A stretch of 13,198 bases of DNA from Auxenochlorella pyrenoidosa (Eukaryota > Chlorophyta > Trebouxiophyceae > Chlorellales > Chlorellaceae), in assembly GCA_001430745.1 (NCBI GenBank), contig KQ481977.1:186835-200032 (forward strand). The letters run 5' to 3'. Under the pieces are notes generated by a model, which worked only from the letters and a program-made list of their open reading frames with translations, searched no databases and had not been told where the DNA came from. This document shows positions 1 to 8,300 of this stretch, piece after piece (position 1 is the first letter of the stretch; each line of letters opens with the position of its first letter). The position numbers and the translations under genes were made by a program.

Positions 1-1991
1 GTGGGGCCTGCCTGGGCAACCTCCAGCCGCGCCTGCCCCGCGGGCTCGCCGGTGAGACCGCCCGGCCGGACAATGGTGTAGGGCACGCCGCTGCGGCGCA
101 GGGCCTCCTCCCCTGCAGGGCGCGGGCAGGCGGGGCGCGGCGCTGTGCAGGCAGGGACGGTGTGCAGGCCCAGAGACAAGACCCTTGGTGCAAGGGGCTT
201 GGGCCGCGCAACCGGCTTGGTCTGGCCAGCATGCCCTCTCATCAGTTCGCAGCCAGCATACCTGCGCAACCTCGACCTCTGTGTGTGCTCCCTCAGCACC
301 AACTGCCCCCCACCCCACCCACCCTTCCCAGCCTTTCGTATCCGCGCGCCCTTGCTCTCTATCTGCCAGTCCCATTCCCCAGCCAAACACCACCTACATC
401 CACCCCACGCACATCCCCCCACCCACCCCCACCCCACCCCACCCCACCCCAGGCCCCCCACACCCACCCACATCCACCCCGCCCACCCACACCCCACCAC
501 CCACCCACCCCACCCACCCACCCTGGTACTTGTAGTCCATCAGGCTCCAGCGCAGGTTGTTCAGCATGATCCGGATTGGGTGCCACCGGTTGTGCGGGCT
601 GCGCAGGAAGACCCGGCATCGAAAGAGAGGGGTGTGGGCCTCAGGCGGGAATGCCGAGGGGCTGGATGCGCACGCCGGCGTCTGCTGTGCAACGAGCGTG
701 CCCCGCCATCCACTTTGCAGCAAAAGAGTGTGTCTTTTGCGCACGCGCAGGCGGGCGCGTGCGTTCAGGCGCAGCCCCTGCAGGCAAGGTGTGCACCCTG
801 CAGGCGAGGCGCGCACCCTGCAGCCCACCTGACCAGGCAGGAGGAGACGAGCACAACGTGCTGCCGGCCCCCCGATTCCTTCACAGCCTTTGCCAGGTTG
901 GCCACGCCCTGCAGCGCCAGGTGGCATCGGGGAAACAGGGACCTGCCACATTTTGCGGCGCCAGGTGGCAGCGGGAACAGTGTGTCTGTGTTGAAAGAGA
1001 CGGCGCTCAGCGTCTCTGTTCAGTCGAGTGTAATCCCACTGTTCAACAGTCTGCCACATGTTGCAACGCGCCCGTCCACCACCACCACCACCCTAGGTAG
1101 TGCAGGCAAGGGTCGGCGCTGCCGTCCTCAAGGCCCACCCCACTGGCCGGCTGCTGGGAGGGCGCTGCCTGGTGCCGTGGCAAACACACAATGGCACGCT
1201 CACAGCAACTGAGGTGGCAAGAAGTAGGAAAAAAGGCCAGGCCGCACCTCAAAGTCCACCCCCTTGGCGCTCCAGAAGCCGCTCCCGCTGGCGGCAAAGA
1301 TCACGCCGCTGGCGCCGGCCAGCGCGGCGCGCAGCGACTGCACAACGCGGGAGGGGATGAGTCGGGCAGGCAGGCAGGCTTGCTGGCCAAGGCATGGCAG
1401 GCGGGCGGCCACCGTCAGAGGCAGCTAGCCCTGCGCGTGACCGCTGTCAAGAGCAGCACACCGCGAGGCTCGTACAGCAGTTGTTCACCAAGCCAAAGGT
1501 GCAGCGTGCGCCGCTGCCCCGCCGGCCAGCCTCGCAGAGGGCAGGGCGGCAGCCAGGGGTGCCGGCCCTTGCACCTGCGGGTCCGAGACGTCGCCTGCCA
1601 CCAGCTCCACTCCTTTGCGGGACCCCAGGCTGTCGGCATACTTGGAGGGGGTGCGCACCACGGCCCTGCTCCGAGAGTGGGGAGGAGGGGGGCAAGTGAG
1701 GAGGGGGGCCGACTGTAGCAGCGGCTGCAGGGGCAGCACTTGCAGGTGCGGCCTAAACATAGCGAGCCCTGGCCTGGCGAACCGCAGCAGGCACGCCTAG
1801 GGGCACTCGCCACTGCTTCAGTTTCGCCCGCAGGCAGCGAAGCTGGCTGAGCGGGCGGCCTGAAGCCCAGTCAGCAAGCCGCGCCGGCGTATGCCGCCAC
1901 CGCACCTCACGTCCTTCGATGCCGCCTCTAGGGCTGCCACACACTCTGCTCCGGTGCGCCCACCGGCGCCAAGCACAACCACAGGCGCCAT
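1..1991 (-). CDS. Atypical SDR / NAD(P)-binding Rossmann protein (5' part, continues off left edge)
   Basis: Six exons read on the minus strand: 1991-1906, 1665-1575, 1337-1248, 908-829, 598-522 and 112-1. All introns are GT-AG and every junction keeps phase, giving at least 178 residues. The protein begins at once with a beta strand and the dinucleotide-binding loop GAGGRTG (residues 8-14). Further on come AVVRTPSKY (the strand-2 region that usually selects NADPH or NAD), GDVSDPQSLRAAL, GVIFAASG, the strand VVLVSS and then YKYQGEEALRRSGVPYTIVR with PGGLTGE. That order is typical of NAD(P)H-binding atypical SDRs (Pfam NAD_binding_10 type), whose substrates vary and cannot be named here. The start at 1991 is chosen because it is an ATG directly before the first strand. 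The roughly 57 nt upstream on this strand contain no AG acceptor, so an upstream transit-peptide exon is unlikely and a cytosolic protein is favoured. The C-terminus lies outside the window. Confidence 0.85.
113..521 (-). repeat. SDR intron with long (GGGT)n / (CCCA)n low-complexity tract
   Basis: This 409-nt intron of the SDR gene is dominated by a C/A-rich tract on the plus strand, densest at about 390-526 and looser back to about 305. It reads as GGGT/GGGGT runs on the sense strand, starting at the donor itself (GT at 521-520). It meets the simple pattern for G-quadruplex formation on the sense strand many times over. The flanking exons join in phase (one base from 522 plus two from 112-111 make Gly), so the intron boundaries are well supported. 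The His/Pro-rich reading frames on the plus strand here are artefacts of the repeat. Confidence 0.75.
720..740. repeat. Perfect 8-bp hairpin in SDR intron
   Basis: The arms GCAAAAGA (720-727) and TCTTTTGC (733-740) are perfect inverted repeats around the 5-nt loop GTGTG. The element lies inside the intron 828-599 of the SDR gene. No T-run follows it on either strand, so it is not a terminator in the bacterial sense. Its role is unknown. Confidence 0.7.
777..823. repeat. 20-nt tandem repeat, 2.3 copies
   Basis: Two 20-nt copies (777-796 and 797-816) differ at 3 positions, and a partial third copy (CCTGCAG) lies at 817-823. Each copy begins with CCTGCAGGC. The array sits a few bases inside the donor (GT at 828-827) of an SDR intron. 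It is probably a local slippage product. Confidence 0.7.
914..1069. repeat. Cluster of direct and inverted repeats inside SDR intron
   Basis: In the intron 1247-909 the following repeats are seen: direct repeat GCGCCAGGTGGCA at 914-926 and 958-970; a near-direct repeat beginning CTGCCACAT at 943-960 and 1051-1069 with 3 mismatches; inverted CTGCCAC (943-949) with GTGGCAG (965-971); inverted GAACAGTG (975-982) with CACTGTTC (1037-1044); and a hairpin AGAGACG (996-1002) with CGTCTCT (1011-1017). Three inverted pairs nested in about 130 nt is more structure than the other introns show. It could be a decayed small transposable element or a structured intronic RNA. Neither is proven. Confidence 0.5.
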
Positions 1992-2412
1992 CAGGTGGCA
2001 GAGCCAACGACCAGGGGGATGTGTAGACAAGGGCGGTGGTAGCGGCACGACAAGGCGGTGGGTGGGAGAGGCTGCTAGAGGTCACGGGTTGCTCGTGGCG
2101 GACCTGGATCGACCGATCAGCTCCTTTCAGAGACTTTGCTGCAAGACAAGCCGGCAATGGCTCTGCTCTCGCTGCCTGGAGGTGTCGGGGGGGCAGGGCA
2201 GGGAAGGGGCTTGCAAAACGAACTGTGTGAGCAGGCCCAATTGTGGCTGAAGGCCGGCTGGACCACCAATTAGAGCCCTCGCGCGCTGCTGAGCGTGCTG
2301 TCGCGTGGCACCTGGCGTTGCTGTTTTGCGCACGGCCATGCGGCGGCAGGATCACTCTCTGCCCACTTGAGACTATCTCTGGATCCTAGAACTCCACTCA
2401 TAGATAGCAAGC
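1992..2412. promoter_or_regulatory. Head-to-head intergenic region between SDR and secreted-protein genes
   Basis: These 421 nt separate the start codons of two divergently transcribed genes, so they probably contain both 5' UTRs and a shared or back-to-back promoter. No convincing TATA box is visible. The clearest element is the near-palindrome GATCGACCGATC at 2107-2118. No gene was supported inside it, and the open frames running through it show no protein-like features. The regulatory role is inferred from position only. Confidence 0.45.
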
Positions 2413-4753
2413 ATGCAGAGGGTGAGTCAGGCCTGGTGGTTGCGGAACGATCGTGCCTCATCCCGGTACTTGACGCCGCCTTGAGCCAATTGGTCGGGCT
2501 CGGAAGCGCTCGAGATGCCAAGTATCGCGCAGGAGGGCTGATCGAGGAGCGGGAGAGCATCCCGGCGCCGGCGCAGCTGCGGCGCCTCCTTTCTTGTCAA
2601 GGCCCAACCACCTTTGCAGCTGCTTCTGTGGCCGTAGCTGCATGGCAGCAAGCCCACGCGCCCGAGCTCTGCACGCCATCCCCGTAGGCCCGCCTGCTGC
2701 TCTGCCTGGCGCTGGTGGCGGCCTGCACGGCCACCGCTGCCGCCTCCGACCTGCCCTGCCCTGCTGGGCTGGTGGGAGAGAGCTGCGGAACCTGCACCAC
2801 GGGTGAGTGAGTGCTGCCGACCAGAATGCAAGCTTCAAGCAGCTGCAGCTGGCGTTTCCTGCACGTACTCCCGCTGGAGCAGCCGCACGCCCATTGCGTG
2901 CTGAGCACAGAAGTAACCGCATGCTGTGCGCTGAGCATGCTGGGCCACTCTTTGGAGAGCCCAACGCGTGCACCAGGCTTCCCTAATGTCGGCCTCCCTT
3001 GGCGCACCCCGCAGACAAGGCTTGCGAGGCGCTGAGCACGCCGGATGCCCCCTACACCTGGTGCTACAGCAACCACACCTTCACGCCGGAGAGCCGCAGC
3101 ATGAGCTATGCCTGCTCCACCGAGGTGCGAGGCCTTTTCTGGTTTTATTTTTTTAGGTTTCAGGGTTCGGCAATGAGGCGCTTTGTCTACCCCACTAGGC
3201 AGGCCTGTGATCCGCCAGAGTGCAGACAATTGCAGATGCCCAGCAGGCAGCATGCGCGCCTGCTCCAGCCAGAGGGGCGTGGTCTGGCAGTGCGCGATGC
3301 ATAGGCCGAGCGCAGCCTCTGCTGACTTGGGGGCGAGGGTGCCAGTTCCCGCCCCTCCTTCATTCCAAAAAACTAGGGCTCGAGTTGCTTGGAAGCCATG
3401 CATGCCCGATGCAATGAAATGAAGCAGCGGGCCCAGCGAGCCCACCAGCGGACCCTGCCTGTCCTGCATGCAGGGCACCGACTATGAGTCCAGCATCAGC
3501 AAGGTGTGGGCCCAGTGCCACACCGACATCCAGAAGTGCGACTTCCACTTTGCCATCGCGTGAGTGTGGTGGGGCGAGCCCTTGGGGCTGGAAGGGCAGC
3601 ATGCAGATGGTTGGAACGCCACAACAAATCTGGGGCTTCAGAGCACAGTCCAAGCTCATGCCCTGCCCAGAGGGTGGTTAGGAGCAGCGCACACGCGTCC
3701 CTACCAGCCTCACTCAACAGGGGACGTTTGTGACTGCTACCCGATGCCCCACCTCACACATACCATGCATGATCAAAAGATGCCCTGCTGCACCCTCTGC
3801 CTCTGGCATGCAGGGGCAACGCCCTCACCTGCAGCGGCCTGCAGTGTGACTTTGAGGAGGGCAGTGAGTGGGCAGGGGGGGCCTGCCAGGCCCGGGCTGG
3901 CACTGACTGGCAGCCGCCACCGTGCTGCCAGGTGTCGAAACCCTAAATTGGTGCTGTGGTGTGCAACCTCCGACACCCCATGGCAGCACTTACGACGCGT
4001 GCCCCCGGGCTGCTGCGGCCCATACCCCCCACTCGACGTCTGAGCTCCAAGCGTCCTGGCCAACCAACACCCCTCCTCCCTCCCTTCTGCCCCTGCCACC
4101 CCTTCAGCTGTGTCCTGCGGGTACACCAAGTGCAGCTGCGACGGCGCCTGCCCCATTGTGCAGGGCGTGTCGCTCGGCTACATGCTGCAGCGCCTGACGT
4201 GAGGGGTGGGGTGGGGGTGGGGGGGGAGGGGGCAGGCCTGTCCCTGTAGTGTAGTTGCTTGCGCTGTGCGGCAGATGCGCGCCGTGGTGCTCTGCAGCCG
4301 GTGCCGGAACGGCCAGGCGCGCTCTCCACAAACCCTCTCCAGGAACCCCTTCCTTGCTCACGGGCCGCAACGCGTGTGCTGCCCACACCACCCCACCAAC
4401 CTACCCTCACCCCACCCCACCCTGCAGTGGCACGGCATCGCTGAGCTGCGAGCAGGACCAGTGGCCCTCTGCCCTGTGCACAATCGACATCCAGGGCCTG
4501 CAGGTAGGGACACCCCGCCGCCACTACAGAATCACAAGCCAAGACACAAAATGCAACAGCTTCCAGCAATGCCATCTAAGTCGTGCTGGGTTCTGCAGCC
4601 ATGCCACGAGCATAGGCTGCTAGGGCCTCTGCTGCCCCTCCCCTTGGCCAGGCAGGCGGCAGGGCTCTGACCCGGGCTCTGTCGCAACCCGTGCTGCAGG
4701 CCTCCAGCGGCGGTTTCCAGGCCTACTGCCAGGCTGGCGAGTGCCGCTATTAG
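2413..4753 (+). CDS. Secreted cysteine-rich protein, 196 aa, unknown family
   Basis: Eight exons: 2413-2421, 2688-2802, 3015-3124, 3474-3559, 3814-3863, 4108-4198, 4428-4503 and 4700-4753 (stop TAG). All introns are GT-AG, phases match throughout, and the total is 591 nt. The 9-nt first exon (ATG CAG AGG, then GTGAGT) is short, but it supplies the only start that joins in phase to the hydrophobic segment; an in-frame TAG lies just upstream at 2401-2403 and another before exon 2. Residues 1-22 (MQRARLLLCLALVAAC, then a Thr/Ala-rich end) form a textbook signal peptide, with cleavage likely near residues 22-23. The mature chain holds 18 cysteines (27, 36, 39, 45, 58, 75, 93, 100, 113, 118, 127, 132, 134, 138, 161, 171, 189, 194), an even number that could form nine disulfides. 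The tightest cluster is CSCDGAC (132-138). One N-glycosylation sequon, NHT, lies at 61-63. There is no second membrane segment and no GPI-like tail, so it is probably secreted or extracellular-matrix associated. I do not recognise the fold. Confidence 0.82.
4199..4239 (+). repeat. G-rich tract at the donor of a secreted-protein intron
   Basis: Immediately after the donor (GTGAGG at 4199) the sense strand runs as GGGGTGGGGTGGGGGTGGGG followed by more G. It contains at least four G-runs and so can in principle form a G-quadruplex in the nascent RNA. It is paired in the same intron with a C-rich tract before the acceptor. Confidence 0.7.
4388..4424 (+). repeat. C-rich (CCCCA)n tract before an acceptor
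   Basis: The polypyrimidine region before the acceptor CAG at 4425-4427 is made of CCACCC/CCCCA units. It is complementary in character to the G-rich tract at 4203-4236 at the other end of the same 229-nt intron, so the two ends of the intron could base-pair. Confidence 0.6.
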
Positions 4754-5387
4754 GGCTCCCGTTGCAATCCTTGGAGTTGGACCCCAGCGGCACTCAGCGG
4801 CTTGAGCAAGACTGGGTGGAGCAGCGCTTGTGATCCAGCAAGGCAGTACAGGATTAGTATGGCCGGCAGCGCCTCCCGCCAGCATCAGCAGGCAGCCAAA
4901 GTAGGCAGCGTGAAAGCAGTTCTTGGCATTAATCAGCGGCAAAGGCGGCTACAGGGCAGGAAAGGTAGCAGCAGCTAGCAGGCCTTCCAAGCCAAATGGA
5001 AAGTGGGCACCAATGTCCCTCCACTCGTTCAGCACATCACCAACTCATTCCCTGATCTGTCCCTATTCCCTGACTTTGTACTTTGTTAACCAGCATCGAC
5101 CCTTCTTGATACTCTGCCGTTGCGCCGTGAGAGCGCCTTCCTCCTGTGTATCTCCCTCGCACATGCTGCGCCCGTAACACATCTCCCTCGCACACGCGAC
5201 AAGTCAAGCAAGGCGTAAAACTAAAAAAAAACAGCATCATTCCGTTTTATGGGCCAAGGAAGTACAGATATCATCAGAGGCTATGCTGGCAAGGTGCCAG
5301 GAAAGGGATAGGATCAGATGGCTTCTGTGCGCGTTTGCAGCTTTCAAGTCAGGTCGGAAAGCAGAGCAAGGAGACAATCTGCAGAGC
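4754..5387. other. Convergent intergenic region, 3' UTRs
   Basis: These 634 nt lie between the stop codons of the secreted-protein gene (plus) and the kinesin gene (minus). They should hold both 3' UTRs and polyadenylation sites. The stretch is noticeably less GC-rich than the genes, especially around 5020-5260. I found no TGTAA (the common green-algal signal) in the expected sense for either gene, and no RNA gene. A short direct repeat ATCTCCCTCGCACA occurs at 5150-5163 and 5181-5194. Confidence 0.6.
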
Positions 5388-8300
5388 TTAGAAGGCAGCG
5401 GGCAGCTCACCACTGCCTGGGCTGTCTGCCAGCTTAGCCGCCAGCTCAGCTGCCTTTACAGAGGGCGGCCTGCCAACCTCCAGCGTCGCCTGCGGCGCCC
5501 CTGCCAGCGGCGGCTGCGCCACGAGCAGCTCTCCGGTGGGCAGGGCAGCCTCGCCCCATGGAACCCCCTCTGCCTCCTCAGCAGCCCCAACACCCGCGCT
5601 GCCAGCGCTGCCGGGCACGGCGGCTGCAGCGGGACCCTCGACTTCTAGCTCGCTGGGGTTGGCTACCAGGTAGGGATCAATGAGAGGGGCCCTGGCTGCC
5701 CTACGCCCCTCGCCGTCCTCCTCCTCCGCCTGCCCCTGCTCAGCGCGGTCGCCAGCCAGCTCAGCAGGCACAGCAGGCTTGCTGGTTGCTGCAGCCAGGC
5801 TGTTGGCCCCGTCGGCGGCAGCCAGTGCGGCAGCAGCCGCTCTCGCCTCTGCCACCGCCTGGTTGGCTGTGCTGGTGGCAGACTCTGCAGCAACTGCCAG
5901 CATGCTGGCCAGAGGGTCCATGCTGATCTGTGGGCCGCCGCTGCCCAGCCCTGCAGGGCCGTCCCCAGAGGGTTCACCAGCGGCCACGTCGGCGCCCACC
6001 ACCAGCGGCTGGCGAAGGCCCAGCCCAAGGCCCGCTGCTACTCCGCCGCCCGCGCCCTCTGCCCCCGCCACCGCTGCCCGAGCCGCCTCCAGCACCTCGG
6101 CCGCTGAGGCGGCGCCCGGCACGATGCCGCCGCTGTCCAGCGCTGCCAGCAGGCCGCTGTCGAGGGAGCCTGACAGCAGGGCTGCTTCCAGGGCTTCCAG
6201 CTTGGTGCGTAACCACTCGACCTCATCCAGGGCGCCTGCGCAACGGGCGGGGCAGGCGGCCACGGGAAGAATGGTAAGAAAAGCAGCTAGAGGCAGCAGG
6301 GCAAAAGGTCCTGACAGAGCTGCAATGCCGGAGCAGCAAGTGCAGGCATGCCGCGGTTGGAGGTTGTGGGCAGAGGGATAACAGCTGCCTCGTGTGCACA
6401 TTGTTTGGCCAGTGACAGGCCAGCCGTGCTTGCATCCTGTTCGCTCTCTCCCTCTGCTTGTCCATGATCCGACCCATCCTCAGCATCCTCTGCACCCCAG
6501 GCCCACCCTTGTAGTCGTTTGCCACCGCGGTCTTTCCGCTGCGCAGGCGGCCATTCTCGCCCGCCAGCCTGTCGTTCTCCCTGCTGAACTGCACCAGCAT
6601 GCGCTGCGTCTCCAGCAGGCGCCGCATCAGCTCCTCGTTGCTAGGCGCCCCCGCACCGCCGCCAGAGGCAGACCCGCCTGAAGCCGGCCGGCTGCCAGCA
6701 GCGGTGGCATGCACAGCCGGCCCAGCGCCCGGGTCGCTGCCCGGCAGCAAGCCGTGACTTGAAGGCAGGCGGGAGCCAGGCAGCAGGGCGGAGACCATGG
6801 CGGTGCCACCGGTGGGGCCTGCGCCAGCACCGGCGGCACCCTGTGGCTGCTCCCTGGGCAGGCTGGCCTGGAAGAGCTGCTCCCGCAGGAATGCATTCTC
6901 GGCCCGCAGCAGCTTGACCTCCCGCTTGAGCCCAGCCATCGCCGCCTGCTCCGGATCGGTCTGCAGGCAGGGCGTGGCCGGGGCAGCAGCGGCCGCACAG
7001 TGACAGAACAGCAACGACATGATTTGTGCTTCTCGGGGACTTGCGATTGAGCCGGCAGCCAGCCCGCTGGCGTGCTGCAGCACTGCAGCAACCAACCTGC
7101 AAGGCCGGCTGGTTCCTGATGTTCTTGGCGCGGGCGGCGTAGCTCAGCGTGCTCAGCGTCTCCTCAATGTGGGCGGCTGCATGGGCGGGTGCATACTGTA
7201 GCTGCAGTGTTTGCAGCTCTGCTAGGAAGTGGTCCCATGCTGAGGCTGCTGCCATCCAATGCAGCAACAGCCATAGCTGCTGCCGCGGCCACAGCCACAA
7301 CTTCCTGTAGCCGAGGTGTCAGTGCAACCTGCGTCCTCCCTGATCGGCCCTGTGCACAGCTCAGGGCTCGTCACCGGGTGGCACCCCCGCGGACTGACCG
7401 ACGCACCCGAGGGAGAGCAGCAGGCGATGAGCAGAGACAGCGAGGAGCCGCCCAGCGAGTCCTGCAGCAGCTTGGTCAGCTTAGACTCGCGGTAGGGCAC
7501 GCGCGCGCCCTGCGTGGGGGGCCAAGGGGTGCGGCGGAAGTGAACAACCGCAGACGAGGCAGACAGGGGCGCGGCAAGTGGCAACAGCGCAGTGCTGCTG
7601 CTGATCCCTCAGCGCCCTGCGCTCTGCTCCATTCCAGCCTGCCATCCATCTCCTCACGCACGCACACTTTTGCTTGACCCCCAGCCCCTCCTGCCAGCGC
7701 GTGCCTGAGCCCCGTCTGCCAGCGCGGCGATGACCTTGCCCAGCATGAACAGCGAGCGGTTGATGTTGGTGGTCTCCCGCAGCGTCTCGCCCACCGACTT
7801 GCTGTCTCGCAGGCGCTCCGAGCCGGCCAGGTCCACAAACGACACCTGCAGTGGTGATGGCAATGAAGCAGGGCTCCCGCCTGGGTCGCTACCCTGGTCT
7901 GCTGCTCTGCAGAGCGGGGTGCTCGGCTGTGCACACCTGGTGTGCAGCCAACACAGCGGGGGCCCTGCAGCAGGCCTTCCCACCTTGCCGTAGCGCATCA
8001 AGCCGTACTCGTGGTCATCAGGGCGCGTGGGCGTCGCGTCAATGTGCACTGCAGCAGGAGCAGCAGGGACAAAGGGGCGCCTGGGCAGGTGGGATGCCAC
8101 TTCCCTCCGGCACCTGCTGCTGGCGCGCCGCCCCTGACCGGCTAAAACCCGTCCACACATCGCCCTCAAACCAACAAATGATTGTGGCACAGACCCTGCC
8201 CCTGCTGGATTCCACGGGGCAGCCATCAGGCATGGCGACCCCGCCAGGCCCCCCACCCGTGAAGATGGAGTGGCTGCGGGAGGACTCCATGTTCATCTCG

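Noticed and set aside
145..1212. 355-codon open frame on the plus strand with His/Pro/Thr-rich protein
   Set aside because: It is produced by the CCCA-type repeat and runs antisense across four well-supported SDR exons and their introns. It has no domain.
1992..2048. N-terminal extension of the SDR protein from a GTG at 2048
   Set aside because: GTG is not a usual nuclear start codon. The extension is Pro/Leu-rich without transit-peptide character, and ATG 1991 directly precedes the Rossmann strand.
3139..3156. Strong-looking acceptor (T-rich run ending in TTTTTTTAG) early in a secreted-protein intron
   Set aside because: It is only about 30 nt after the donor at 3125, and an exon starting there would meet an in-frame TAG after 13 codons (3196-3198).
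2597..3478. 293-codon open frame on the minus strand
   Set aside because: It lies antisense to exons 2-3 of the secreted-protein gene and crosses its introns. No recognisable motif is present, and long shadow frames are expected at this GC content.
4276..4318. Possible extra exon in the secreted-protein gene after GCGGCAG at about 4268-4274
   Set aside because: The exons ending at 4198 and starting at 4428 already join in phase, and the candidate lacks a convincing donor that keeps the frame.
5680..6381. 233-codon Ala/Ser/Pro-rich open frame on the plus strand
   Set aside because: It is antisense to the Ala-rich last exon of the kinesin, and composition alone explains it.
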